In this document: positions 26,449-32,634 of the stretch, one piece after another
Position numbering within the stretch: the first letter of the stretch is position 1
Layout: each line of letters opens with the position of its first letter
Assembly: GCA_018970765.1 (NCBI GenBank)
Contig: JAGWVT010000014.1
Location: 1 to 45,569, forward strand
DNA length: 45,569 nt
Direction of reading: 5' to 3'
DNA from: Actinomycetales bacterium
GTDB lineage: Bacteria; Actinomycetota; Actinomycetes; S36-B12
Translations under genes and position numbers: made by a program
Notes under the pieces: model-generated
What the model saw: only the letters and a program-made list of their open reading frames with translations
Told to the model about the DNA's origin: nothing
The model's database searches: none

Positions 26449-26818
26449 GGCTCCCTGCCGGAACGAGGCGGATGGTCGCGTCTCGTGCAGCGGCGAGGGT
26501 TTCAAGGTGCTGACTGATTTGGTGATCCAGCACCGCGCGCGGGCCGACAAGTGTGAGATCAAGCTGGGGGACGCCGTGAAGACGCAGCAGGAGTCGGACG
26601 GGTTGTTGGCGCAGTGCCAGACCTCACTGACGACGATCCCGCCGTGCCCGCCTCCTAAATCGCCGGCAATGGCCCTGCTGGGCCTCGGAGCGGGCGTGCT
26701 TGGGTCTTTCCTCATCTCAGGTGCGTTCGTCGCTCCTGTGCCCGATAGCGCCCGTTTCCCGGTGGCTCTCGTTGGCATGAGCCTGATCGGCGGCGGCGTC
26801 GTGCTGGTGTGGCCGTAG
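26327..26818 (+). CDS. Nested/overlapping membrane protein, possible spanin partner
   Basis: A 163-residue protein starting at ATG 26327, 6 bases after AAGGAGG and 122 bases inside the previous gene in another frame. It has a signal-like segment (PSAILWLSLMILFGTPRAVA), a 70-residue periplasmic-type region with four Cys, and two C-terminal hydrophobic helices (ALLGLGAGVLGSFLISGAFV and a second ending at VVLVW). A classical lipobox is absent, so an o-spanin call is weak; two C-terminal membrane segments are unusual for one. Confidence 0.6.
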   Translation: MLPWHKWMKPLRWRPSAILWLSLMILFGTPRAVAIPSPRDEAPCRNEADGRVSCSGEGFKVLTDLVIQHRARADKCEIKLGDAVKTQQESDGLLAQCQTSLTTIPPCPPPKSPAMALLGLGAGVLGSFLISGAFVAPVPDSARFPVALVGMSLIGGGVVLVWP

Positions 26819-26827
26819 GAGGAAGCG

Positions 26828-27250
26828 ATGGCGAACGTCCCAACCAACAAGCGGCTGTACGAACAGATCAAGAGCAAGATCAAGGATCGGTACTCGACGT
26901 GGCCCTCGGCGTACGCAAGCGCTGCGCTGGTTAAGGAGTACAAGGCCGCTGGCGGCAAGTACCGCACGATGGCTCGGGGCGGGCTGACCAAGTGGTTTGA
27001 GGAGAAGTGGGTCGACCTGTCACGCCCCAAGCCTGGTGGCGGCTACGAGGAGTGCGGTCGCAGCGAGGCCAAGGGCGAGGACTATCCCAAGTGCGTGCCG
27101 GCGGCGAAGGCTGCGTCGATGACGGCGAGCGAGCGTCGCAGCGCGATCAAGCGCAAGCGCGAGGCTCAGGGCGGGCGGCTGCACCGCGAGGCGGTTCACG
27201 TCAAGACGTTTGCGGATGCGCTGAAGCGTAGAAAGAAGCCCGCACCGTAA
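26828..27250 (+). CDS. Conserved basic phage protein (DUF5872-like)
   Basis: A 140-residue protein with AGGAGG before its ATG. It contains STWPSAYASAALVKEYKAAGGKY, GGLTKWFEEKWVDLSRPK and GGGYEECGRS, a combination I associate with the DUF5872 family found in phages and giant viruses; family name is from memory. The C-terminus is Lys/Arg-rich, suggesting nucleic-acid contact. It is the last gene of the plus-strand late operon. Confidence 0.7.
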   Translation: MANVPTNKRLYEQIKSKIKDRYSTWPSAYASAALVKEYKAAGGKYRTMARGGLTKWFEEKWVDLSRPKPGGGYEECGRSEAKGEDYPKCVPAAKAASMTASERRSAIKRKREAQGGRLHREAVHVKTFADALKRRKKPAP

Positions 27251-27302
27251 ACCGCAGGCCGCGAAATGCGACCTGTCTCCCCGGCACTCACGATGCGGGC
27301 TT
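27236..27302. repeat. Inverted repeat where the two operons converge
   Basis: Arms AAGCCCGCA (27236-27244) and TGCGGGCTT (27294-27302) are perfect 9-bp complements separated by 49 bases. They flank the gap between the end of the rightward late operon and tRNA-Leu. The loop is long and no T-run follows, so a bidirectional terminator is only a suggestion. Confidence 0.35.
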
Positions 27303-27304
27303 AC

Positions 27305-27392
27305 TGGTAGGCGCGGTCGGAGTTGAACCGACAATTCCTCAAGAGGAAACAGGTTTTGAGTCTGCCGTGTATCCCAGTTCCACCACGCGCCC
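27305..27392 (-). tRNA. tRNA-Leu (anticodon CAA)
   Basis: On the minus strand: acceptor GGGCGCG/CGCGCCT (first pair G-T), D stem GTG/CAC, anticodon loop CTCAAAA, long variable arm with stem TTCCT/AGGAA as expected for a class II tRNA, and a perfect T stem GTCGG/CCGAC. The anticodon stem has one A-C mismatch and a G-T pair, so folding is slightly weak. CCA is encoded at 27305-27307. It reads UUG, a Leu codon used often in this genome. Confidence 0.93.
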
Positions 27393-27397
27393 GTGAT

Positions 27398-27703
27398 CTA
27401 CTTGCCGCGCTTGCGTTCAATCTTGTTGAGTTGCGACAGCGCCCACCGACGACCAGCGGTGCCGCCCCAGAGGCGCCAAGCGATGCTGGCCGCGCTGGAC
27501 TTGTCGTCCTTGGGATCAACGCTGTGACGGGCAAAGAACGACTTCATGCGCTTCAGCGTAGACTCGCTCATGCCCTTGCCGTTGGCGAGGTCGCGTGCGC
27601 GTGCGACTCCAACCTCAGTACCGCCGCGACCATGCTTCTTGCGGTCCTCGAGCGCCTTGCGAGCGATCTGCTGAACAACTGACGGCGGCTTAGGGTTTTC
27701 CAT
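27398..27703 (-). CDS. Conserved small phage protein (R/K-rich, DNA-associated?)
   Basis: A 101-residue protein starting at the ATG ending at 27703 with AAAGGAG 7 bases upstream; a longer frame to 27886 is only the shadow of the methyltransferase. Segments VGVARARDLANGKGMSESTL, RMKSFFARH and SSAASIAWRLWGGTAGRRWA resemble a domain also found at the ends of phage portal- or protease-related proteins (from memory). It overlaps the methyltransferase C-terminus by 14 bases, so the two are co-translated. Confidence 0.75.
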   Translation of the reverse strand: MENPKPPSVVQQIARKALEDRKKHGRGGTEVGVARARDLANGKGMSESTLKRMKSFFARHSVDPKDDKSSAASIAWRLWGGTAGRRWALSQLNKIERKRGK

Positions 27704-29570
27704 CGGCAGACTCCTTTGGCGCAGCATACACGGCGGCGAGGTTGTTGGCGATCCAGTTGGCGACGTTGACGGTAACAGCGTTGCCGAGTTGCCGGTAGCG
27801 GGGCGCGTCTGCCATCTGGATGCGCTTGCCGGTCTTGTCGATGCCCTCTGATGTCCAGTTGCGCGGGAAACCCTGCAAAAACTCACACTCCCTGACGGTC
27901 AAACGCCTCACAACTGACTTGCCCGACGCAAACGTTGAAGATGCATCGCGCAGTAATTCTTTGCATGGTATGGCTTCAAACACCCTGACACACTGCATGA
28001 CTTGATCGGATTGTTCTCCGACTCCAATCGAGCAGGCACAAAGCCGTTGTCCTTGACCATCAGTGGATTGCCCCATTTCTGGAACCGTTGATAGTGAAGG
28101 TCGCAGTACCCAAGCCCCTTTTGACGCCGACCGCAGATCGCGCAGGACTTGGCTGGCCTGTGCTCCCGGTTGTGACAGCCTCTGCAAATACGTTGCAAGT
28201 TGCAACGCTCGTTGTTCATGTGGTTGCCATCGACATGATGGACATCCCTTGCGCCCGTCCTGCCACATTTCACGCACAAACCTGATGGCACCAGCTTCCT
28301 TGCTTTCGCGTGCGTAGCCGACCAGCTCATAGCAGCGGACTCCTTGCTTGCAAAACCCGCTGCCATGCAACGCCTGTTGCAGTATTTCCTCTTCAAAAAA
28401 TGAAGCAAGGACTCCAAATCCCCACTCGGTAAACGCTTCCGCTCCAATGCTGTTGAGCAAGTCTCGCAGTGCTTTAACGGCGTCGGTTTCCTTGGCATCG
28501 GCATAGCCACCAATGGTATCAGAAGGCGAACCATTGGTCAATGCCACCGCCAACGTCTGGTGAGTACGCACCGGAGGCTCGCCTCCGGTATCGGCGTTGC
28601 TCATGCCTAGCGAACCTCTCGGCCCCTCCTGCCAATTGAAGGCGACCGCTCCCATGCCGACGCCATCTCGTCCGCCACTTTGGGCACGCAACGAGTTAGC
28701 GGTTCCGTCTTGTCTGTATTCTAGCGTTCTCTCCCCCTCGCGTCCTCGCACTTCCAGCGTGTATGGAATGGCCGTAAACCCATCCGCCCGCGAATAATCG
28801 TGATTGGTTGTCTCCAAGCACGCGGCCTTGGGCGGGACGTGCGTGGCTACGAGGTTGTAGTGCTCGTCACCGGCTGGCCCCCCCCCCTTGGCCCACTTGC
28901 TGGTGACTGCGCCACTTGTTCTAGGGCTGTAGCCAGCGCCAGCGGCAGTTCCTTCCCGCGCTTTTCGGCCCTTCGGAGTATCCCCGCCGCCGCTTTCGCG
29001 GAAAGCCAATACCTGCTCGGCGCGTTCGCCTCCAAAATCTGCGACAAGGAACACTCGACGACGACGCTGGGCGACTCCGAAGAAGCGGCTGTCCAAGACT
29101 CGCCACGCAAGGTCAGTCGCCCCGATGTCTGCCAACGCTTGGAGGACAGCAGCAAAGTCTCGGCCTTGATTGCTTGAGAAGGCTCCTGGGACGTTTTCCC
29201 AGATGGCGAAGTCTGGCTTGCCGTGCTGGGCGCGAAGTTCGCGAATAATTCTAACTGCCTCATGGAAGAGCCCGCTCCTTTCGCCGGCAAGGCCAGCACG
29301 TTTGCCCGCAACGCTGAGATCCTGGCAGGGCGAGCCAAAGGTCACCACGTCCACCGGCTCGAGGTTGTGTGCGCCGATCTGGCACACGTCGTCGTGCAGC
29401 TTGGCGTCAGGGAACCGGAGGCGCAGGACCGATTGCGCTTTCTGGTCGATCTCGCACGCCCAGGTGGTTTTGAATCCGGCACGCTCAAAGCCAAGATCAA
29501 AGCCGCCGATGCCGGCGAACAGGGAGCCGATGGTTTTGCCTATTGGTGGCGCAACCACAGTGTCAGGCAT
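27690..29570 (-). CDS. DNA C5-cytosine methyltransferase
   Basis: Counting from the ATG ending at 29570 (AAGGA 6 bases upstream) the 626-residue enzyme has motif I FAGIGGFDLG (18-27), catalytic PCQ (81-83), ENV (125-127), motif VIII QRRRR (168-172), motif IX RRLTVRECEFLQGFP from 555, and motif X YRQLGNAV. All catalytic motifs are intact. The frame is open upstream to 29717, adding a possible 49-residue extension. The long stretch between the target-recognition region and motif IX is shared, in another frame, with an HNH gene. Poly-G runs of 10 (28878-28887) and 9 (29582-29590) lie in or just before it. Likely protects phage DNA from host restriction. Confidence 0.92.
   Translation of the reverse strand: MPDTVVAPPIGKTIGSLFAGIGGFDLGFERAGFKTTWACEIDQKAQSVLRLRFPDAKLHDDVCQIGAHNLEPVDVVTFGSPCQDLSVAGKRAGLAGERSGLFHEAVRIIRELRAQHGKPDFAIWENVPGAFSSNQGRDFAAVLQALADIGATDLAWRVLDSRFFGVAQRRRRVFLVADFGGERAEQVLAFRESGGGDTPKGRKAREGTAAGAGYSPRTSGAVTSKWAKGGGPAGDEHYNLVATHVPPKAACLETTNHDYSRADGFTAIPYTLEVRGREGERTLEYRQDGTANSLRAQSGGRDGVGMGAVAFNWQEGPRGSLGMSNADTGGEPPVRTHQTLAVALTNGSPSDTIGGYADAKETDAVKALRDLLNSIGAEAFTEWGFGVLASFFEEEILQQALHGSGFCKQGVRCYELVGYARESKEAGAIRFVREMWQDGRKGCPSCRWQPHEQRALQLATYLQRLSQPGAQASQVLRDLRSASKGAWVLRPSLSTVPEMGQSTDGQGQRLCACSIGVGEQSDQVMQCVRVFEAIPCKELLRDASSTFASGKSVVRRLTVRECEFLQGFPRNWTSEGIDKTGKRIQMADAPRYRQLGNAVTVNVANWIANNLAAVYAAPKESADGKP
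27908..28534 (-). CDS. HNH endonuclease nested out of frame in the methyltransferase gene
   Basis: A protein of up to 208 residues on the same strand as, but in a different frame from, the methyltransferase. It shows an N-terminal zinc finger (C23, C26, C52, C56), then the HNH core CVKCG...DVHHVDGN..NN..CNLQ..CRGCHNREH (C87, C90, H99, H100, N108, C117, C120, H121), and two further C/H fingers at 131-147 and 180-198. GGTGG lies 8 bases before the ATG ending at 28534, and equally before an in-frame ATG ending at 28498 (MPRKPTP), which may be the true start. In two hand-counted stretches (38 codons) its GC3 is 24/38 against 13/38 for the overlapping methyltransferase frame, so this frame looks like the older coding frame here. 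Confidence 0.85.
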   Translation of the reverse strand: MVRLLIPLVAMPMPRKPTPLKHCETCSTALERKRLPSGDLESLLHFLKRKYCNRRCMAAGFASKESAAMSWSATHAKARKLVPSGLCVKCGRTGARDVHHVDGNHMNNERCNLQRICRGCHNREHRPAKSCAICGRRQKGLGYCDLHYQRFQKWGNPLMVKDNGFVPARLESENNPIKSCSVSGCLKPYHAKNYCAMHLQRLRRASQL

Positions 29571-29718
29571 CAGACATCCTTGGGGGGGGGTATGTAGAAC
29601 AACTGCTGCGTGAGCTGCGTTGTCGCGAGCCAGCGTATGACATGGATCTCCCGGTGACCTGTTCTGCCGATTGATCGGCGCGGTGATCTGAAACAAGTCG
29701 TACGGGATGGGCTTCATG

Positions 29719-29892
29719 TTACTTGCGCGTCCGCAACCGCTCGCGCACGGCGTCTGCCACCCAGCGGGAGATGGTCTTGGCGTCGTCGCCTGCCGCCTGC
29801 TTCAGCGCCTCGCGCTCCATGTCGTTGAGGTCGTACAGCACGATGCGCCGCTTGTACGCGGGCCGCGATCCGGTCTTCTGCTTGCCACCCAT
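29719..29892 (-). CDS. Ribbon-helix-helix regulator
   Basis: A 57-residue protein starting at the ATG ending at 29892, 5 bases after GGAGG; longer extensions have no ribosome-binding site. The part RRIVLYDLNDMEREALKQAA then KTISRWVADAVRERLR matches the strand-helix-helix pattern of Arc/CopG-type DNA-binding dimers. As the promoter-proximal gene before the methyltransferase, it may autoregulate that operon. Assigned by pattern only. Confidence 0.75.
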   Translation of the reverse strand: MGGKQKTGSRPAYKRRIVLYDLNDMEREALKQAAGDDAKTISRWVADAVRERLRTRK

Positions 29893-30015
29893 ATGCACCT
29901 CCAAAAGGCACGCACCGGAACGGGTCCACTCAGCATGATGCCGAGGTTTCGCAAGCCGCAACCCGTCCGGTGAGTGATGCCGTCCGAGCACCATTGCCCG
30001 ACTCGACACTCCCGC

Positions 30016-30045
30016 CTTATAGCGTCACCAACGACGCCACGTCAA
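30016..30045 (-). promoter_or_regulatory. Sigma70-type promoter of the methyltransferase operon
   Basis: On the minus strand: -35 TTGACG (30045-30040), 18-bp spacer, -10 TATAAG (30021-30016), giving a start near 30008. It immediately follows the terminator of the ssb operon and faces the ribbon-helix-helix gene, with a leader of about 115 bases in which I see no other gene. Confidence 0.75.
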
Positions 30046-30046
30046 C

Positions 30047-30084
30047 AGGAAAAGAGAAGGGCGCCCCGGTTGCCCGAGACGCCC
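30047..30084 (-). terminator. Rho-independent terminator of the recombination operon
   Basis: On the minus strand an 11-bp stem (GGGCGTCTCGG with CCGGGGCGCCC, two T-G pairs) and a GCAA tetraloop, followed by TTCTCTTTTCCT. It lies about 23 bases after the ssb stop and just upstream of the next promoter. Confidence 0.85.
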
Positions 30085-30106
30085 CTCGTCGTGCGCTTGT
30101 GCTGGT

Positions 30107-30469
30107 CTAGAACGGATCGATGTCGTCGGCCGGCGCGGGGCGGGAGCCAAACTGGCTGTTGCCCTGGGGCTCGCCGGTCTGGAACGCCTGCACGCTGTGA
30201 GCGTTCATCTCGAGCGAGGTGCCCTTCTGGCCCTTGGACTCATACTCGCGCAGCTCGATCTCGCCGGACGCGGCCACGAGCGAGCCCTTCTTCACGTACT
30301 GCTCGACGAAGTCGGCGGTCTTGCCCCACGCGGTGATGCGCACCCAGGTTGTCGGCTTGTCGCGCCCCTTGCTGACAGGGATTGAGAACCCCACCGCCTT
30401 GCCGTTGGCCTTGCGCTCCGGGTCCTTTGCCAGCTTGCCCACCACCGTACCGCTAAACGATCCAGCCAT
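30107..30469 (-). CDS. ssb: Single-stranded DNA-binding protein
   Basis: A 120-residue OB-fold protein: SGTVVGKLAKDPERK, VGFSIPVSKGRDKPTTW, VRITAWGKTADFVEQYVKKG and VAASGEIELREY follow the SSB core strands, and the protein ends in the acidic tip DDIDPF that recruits partner proteins. It is shorter than bacterial SSB, as usual for phages. It is the last gene of the leftward recombination operon, alongside Bet and the nuclease, and should coat replication and recombination intermediates. Confidence 0.93.
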   Translation of the reverse strand: MAGSFSGTVVGKLAKDPERKANGKAVGFSIPVSKGRDKPTTWVRITAWGKTADFVEQYVKKGSLVAASGEIELREYESKGQKGTSLEMNAHSVQAFQTGEPQGNSQFGSRPAPADDIDPF

Positions 30470-30488
30470 GTCTCACTCCACGCAGCCT

Positions 30489-30680
30489 CTATTGGCCGCT
30501 TTTAGCCGGCGTTGTGCCGGCATCCTTGAGGCCCGCCGCTTCCTTGATCCAGTGCGGCAGGCGGTCATATTCCCATCGGTGCAGCGCGCCCAAGCGGCGC
30601 AGTTCACTCATCGCTTCCGGCTTGTGCATCTGGCTCGCCAGCTCGCACAGCCTTGCATACACAAGCTTGCTCTCGTCCAT
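30489..30680 (-). CDS. Small helical protein next to ssb
   Basis: A 63-residue protein from the ATG ending at 30680, which overlaps the upstream stop (TGATG). Helical pattern SKLVYARLCELASQMHKPEAM, then SELRRLGALHRWEYDRLPHWI. No family recognised. The longer frame to 30866 is a shadow of the upstream gene. Confidence 0.6.
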   Translation of the reverse strand: MDESKLVYARLCELASQMHKPEAMSELRRLGALHRWEYDRLPHWIKEAAGLKDAGTTPAKSGQ

Positions 30681-30976
30681 CACTGACGACCTCGCGCAGC
30701 AGCCGCTCCGCTGCCAGTAGCTCGCGCCTGGGTGCCCCGCGTCGTTGCGCCCGCACCCACTGTTGAGCGGCCTTCCAAAGTCGACTGTGCATTGGAGGGA
30801 CCACAGTACCACACCGCCTTGCGCTTGTTCCACTTTTCCGGCTTGCGCCCAGGGCAGGGCTTCCAAGTGGCCGGATCGTAGCCCTCAGTGACGGCGGGCT
30901 CAGGGAACACATAGTCCAGCGTGGCCTCGCCTACGATGACGCCTAGCGCGACTGCGGTCAGGACGGCTCGGAACAT
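30680..30976 (-). CDS. Small protein with N-terminal membrane segment
   Basis: A 98-residue protein with GGAGG 7 bases before its ATG. A hydrophobic segment (AVLTAVALGVIVGEATL) is followed by a segment with KPCPGRKPEKWNKRKAVWYC. The last 40 residues (TRGTQARATGSGAAAARG) look like translated noise, and another frame over the same bases (30789-30604) reads a more protein-like LWKAAQQWVRAQ...LLAAERLL helix, so the true boundary or a frameshift is uncertain. Confidence 0.5.
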   Translation of the reverse strand: MFRAVLTAVALGVIVGEATLDYVFPEPAVTEGYDPATWKPCPGRKPEKWNKRKAVWYCGPSNAQSTLEGRSTVGAGATTRGTQARATGSGAAAARGRQ

Positions 30977-31095
30977 TGGCGAACCTCCTCCAGTAGTCGG
31001 CGGATTTCGTTCAGCAGGGCCCGCACAGTGATGGCATCCGGGCCGATCCGCGTTTCGTAGGCTTCCTCGATGCGCTCCAGTTCTTCCTCGGTCAC
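30958..31095 (-). CDS. Very small acidic helical protein
   Basis: A 45-residue product starting at a GTG overlapping the upstream stop (GTGA). Sequence features: MTEEELERIEEAYETRIG, then VRALLNEIRRLLEEVRQ, clearly a helical pair. The upstream gene's final codons (PEDKP) contain GAGG, which serves as ribosome-binding site. It overlaps the next gene by 19 bases. Confidence 0.65.
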   Translation of the reverse strand: MTEEELERIEEAYETRIGPDAITVRALLNEIRRLLEEVRQCSEPS

Positions 31096-31493
31096 GGCTT
31101 GTCCTCGGGCACCGGCAGGTCGTCGATCAACTCAGCAAGGTTCTTGATGTCGGTCCTCGTTGTTTCGTTGTCCTTTGACCATCCATAGAACGCAAAAACT
31201 TCCTTTGCCGCCGCGTGGCGCATCGCCTCGGCTCCTCGCTTGTAAGCCTTGATGGCGTCCCACTTCCATGTCCCGCGCAACCGCTCGATCTCGGCCCGCG
31301 CTTCGTCGCGTTCGCGCTCCATCTTTGCGTAGGACACCGACATCGCATCACAAGTCGTGCAAACAGACACCGGCTCCGCGAGCGCGGCGTCGATGCGCTG
31401 CCGGAGTTCGCAGCACGTCCCGCTCCAGCACCACTTCGACAACAAACCCCGCGCCTCCGCGAGCAGCGCCCGCAGTTTTTCGACCTCGGTCAC
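31092..31493 (-). CDS. Coiled-coil protein of the GA-M/PEDKP paralogue family
   Basis: A 133-residue protein from a GTG that overlaps the upstream stop. It has four Cys (WCWSGTCC...CTTC), a heptad region (AKMERERDEARAEIERLRG), the motif AYKRGAEAMRHAAAKE, and ends LPVPEDKP. The last two features recur in plus-strand genes at 40219, 40548 and partly 40924, so this gene belongs to a dispersed paralogue set. Function unknown. Confidence 0.7.
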   Translation of the reverse strand: MTEVEKLRALLAEARGLLSKWCWSGTCCELRQRIDAALAEPVSVCTTCDAMSVSYAKMERERDEARAEIERLRGTWKWDAIKAYKRGAEAMRHAAAKEVFAFYGWSKDNETTRTDIKNLAELIDDLPVPEDKP

Positions 31494-31828
31494 GGCTCGC
31501 CTACCTGCATCTGCATGACCCGATCCGACATGGCATTGCGCTGGCGGCGCATCTCCTCTTCGATCACGCCCTGCGGCATCACGTCATCCGGCCAGCGGAT
31601 CACGCGGGCGATCATGTCGCGCACCTGGATGGATCGCTGACGCAGGCGCAGGTTCTCGGCGGCGAGGTACTGCGCGAGGTCAAGCGCCTCCTCGAGCGCC
31701 ATCTGGTTCCAATCGTAGGCGTCGCGATGCTCCAAGCCGCGCCCGTAAGTCTCGCGGCCCTTGCGGCGACGCTGGGCGATCAGCCCGTCGAAGTGGAGTT
31801 CCGCGTCGGTGCGCGCTCTGTTGATCAC
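31490..31828 (-). CDS. MazG-like helical protein (putative nucleotide pyrophosphohydrolase)
   Basis: A 112-residue protein from a GTG in GTGA overlap. The core RRRKGRETYGRGLEHRD then WNQMALEEALDLAQYLAAENLRL resembles the E-E-x-x-D helices of all-alpha NTP pyrophosphohydrolases (KG..TYG...EE..D...Y). Only part of the metal-ligand set is obvious, so enzymatic activity is uncertain; it may be a related structural fold. Confidence 0.55.
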   Translation of the reverse strand: MINRARTDAELHFDGLIAQRRRKGRETYGRGLEHRDAYDWNQMALEEALDLAQYLAAENLRLRQRSIQVRDMIARVIRWPDDVMPQGVIEEEMRRQRNAMSDRVMQMQVGEP

Positions 31829-32103
31829 TTGCCGCCCCGCTTGAACTTCTTGAGGTTCTCAGGCGTGCGCGCCTCGGGCATGAGGTAGCTGAAGCGGCGG
31901 TGCGTGTTGAGGACGCCGGTCACGGGGCAGGGCTTTGCTTGGGCCTTGGCACCGGGCTTGGGGCCGCGCATCTTGGTGGGCTCGCTGACGGCATCTGCGG
32001 GCGCCTCGCGCACCATCGCGCTGACCTGGCGTCGCACCTCGGCGTCGATCACGTTCTTGAGGGCGGTCTGGAACTGGTTCATCACAACGCTAATCTCATC
32101 CAT
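31825..32103 (-). CDS. Conserved small basic protein
   Basis: A 92-residue protein. The N-terminal helix (VMNQFQTALKNVIDAEVRRQV) is followed by a basic linker and KPCPVTGVLNTHRRFSYLMPE, a segment I have seen in other phage proteins without function. Its basic charge suggests DNA or RNA contact. Overlaps neighbours on both sides. Confidence 0.65.
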   Translation of the reverse strand: MDEISVVMNQFQTALKNVIDAEVRRQVSAMVREAPADAVSEPTKMRGPKPGAKAQAKPCPVTGVLNTHRRFSYLMPEARTPENLKKFKRGGK

Positions 32104-32305
32104 GTCGCTTCTCTTTCTTGCGAAGGCTTCTCGTGGGCTCCGTCGCTAGGTGCCGCTCACCCTTGAGCGGCTTGTTCTTGAGGGCCTCGCGCTTGGCGAG
32201 GGTTCGTTCGCAAACTCCGCACATGGTGCGGTTGGGAGCGATGGGATTACCGTCGCAGGCCACGCGCGCTGGACAGGTGTCCCAGATGGCGCGGTAGCGG
32301 CTCAT
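32096..32305 (-). CDS. Small zinc-finger protein
   Basis: A 69-residue protein with C11, C17 and C29-x2-C32 (CPARVAC...MCGVCERTL), then a very basic tail (SLRKKEKRHG). The layout fits one zinc site plus a nucleic-acid-binding tail. It overlaps the next start by 8 bases. Confidence 0.65.
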   Translation of the reverse strand: MSRYRAIWDTCPARVACDGNPIAPNRTMCGVCERTLAKREALKNKPLKGERHLATEPTRSLRKKEKRHG

Positions 32306-32634
32306 TTCGCGGTCATGCGGGCGAGCACGTCAGCCATGATCAGCCGCGCGATCTTTTGGGCGTCGGTGGGCTTGGGCTTGGCAGATCTCTTGGCCTTGGG
32401 CGCGGCCGGCGTCGGCTTGCACTGGATCTCGGGCGGCGGCGCGATGCGGTAGACCCAACTGTCGCCAACGTATTTCTTCTCGATGGTGAACCCGCCGTGC
32501 TTCTTGTCGCGCAGCTGGCGCATGAGCGACGACACGCTGTCGAGCTTGCCGCCGGTCATGGTGGCGACGTAGTCCAACGTGTGGAACTGGTGGTCGAGCA
32601 TCAGCTTGCGAACACGGTCGATCAGCCTGTCCAT
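32302..32634 (-). CDS. Putative winged-helix DNA-binding protein
   Basis: A 110-residue protein from the ATG ending at 32634; the longer frame is a shadow of the nuclease gene. Residues 1-65 (LIDRVRKLMLDHQFHTLDYV, then DSVSSLMRQLRDKKHGGF and SWVYRI) follow a helix-helix-turn-helix-wing order. A Lys/Pro-rich linker precedes a C-terminal helix (DAQKIARLIMADVLARM). Could regulate the leftward operon. Confidence 0.65.
   Translation of the reverse strand: MDRLIDRVRKLMLDHQFHTLDYVATMTGGKLDSVSSLMRQLRDKKHGGFTIEKKYVGDSWVYRIAPPPEIQCKPTPAAPKAKRSAKPKPTDAQKIARLIMADVLARMTAK

Noticed and set aside
27305-27392. tRNA-Leu as an attachment site
   Set aside because: No integrase or excisionase gene is visible, and the tRNA is complete with CCA and lies inside an operon, so it is better read as a functional phage tRNA.
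28063-29613. Plus-strand frames opposite the methyltransferase
   Set aside because: No ribosome-binding sites or domains, while both minus-strand frames show clear motifs.
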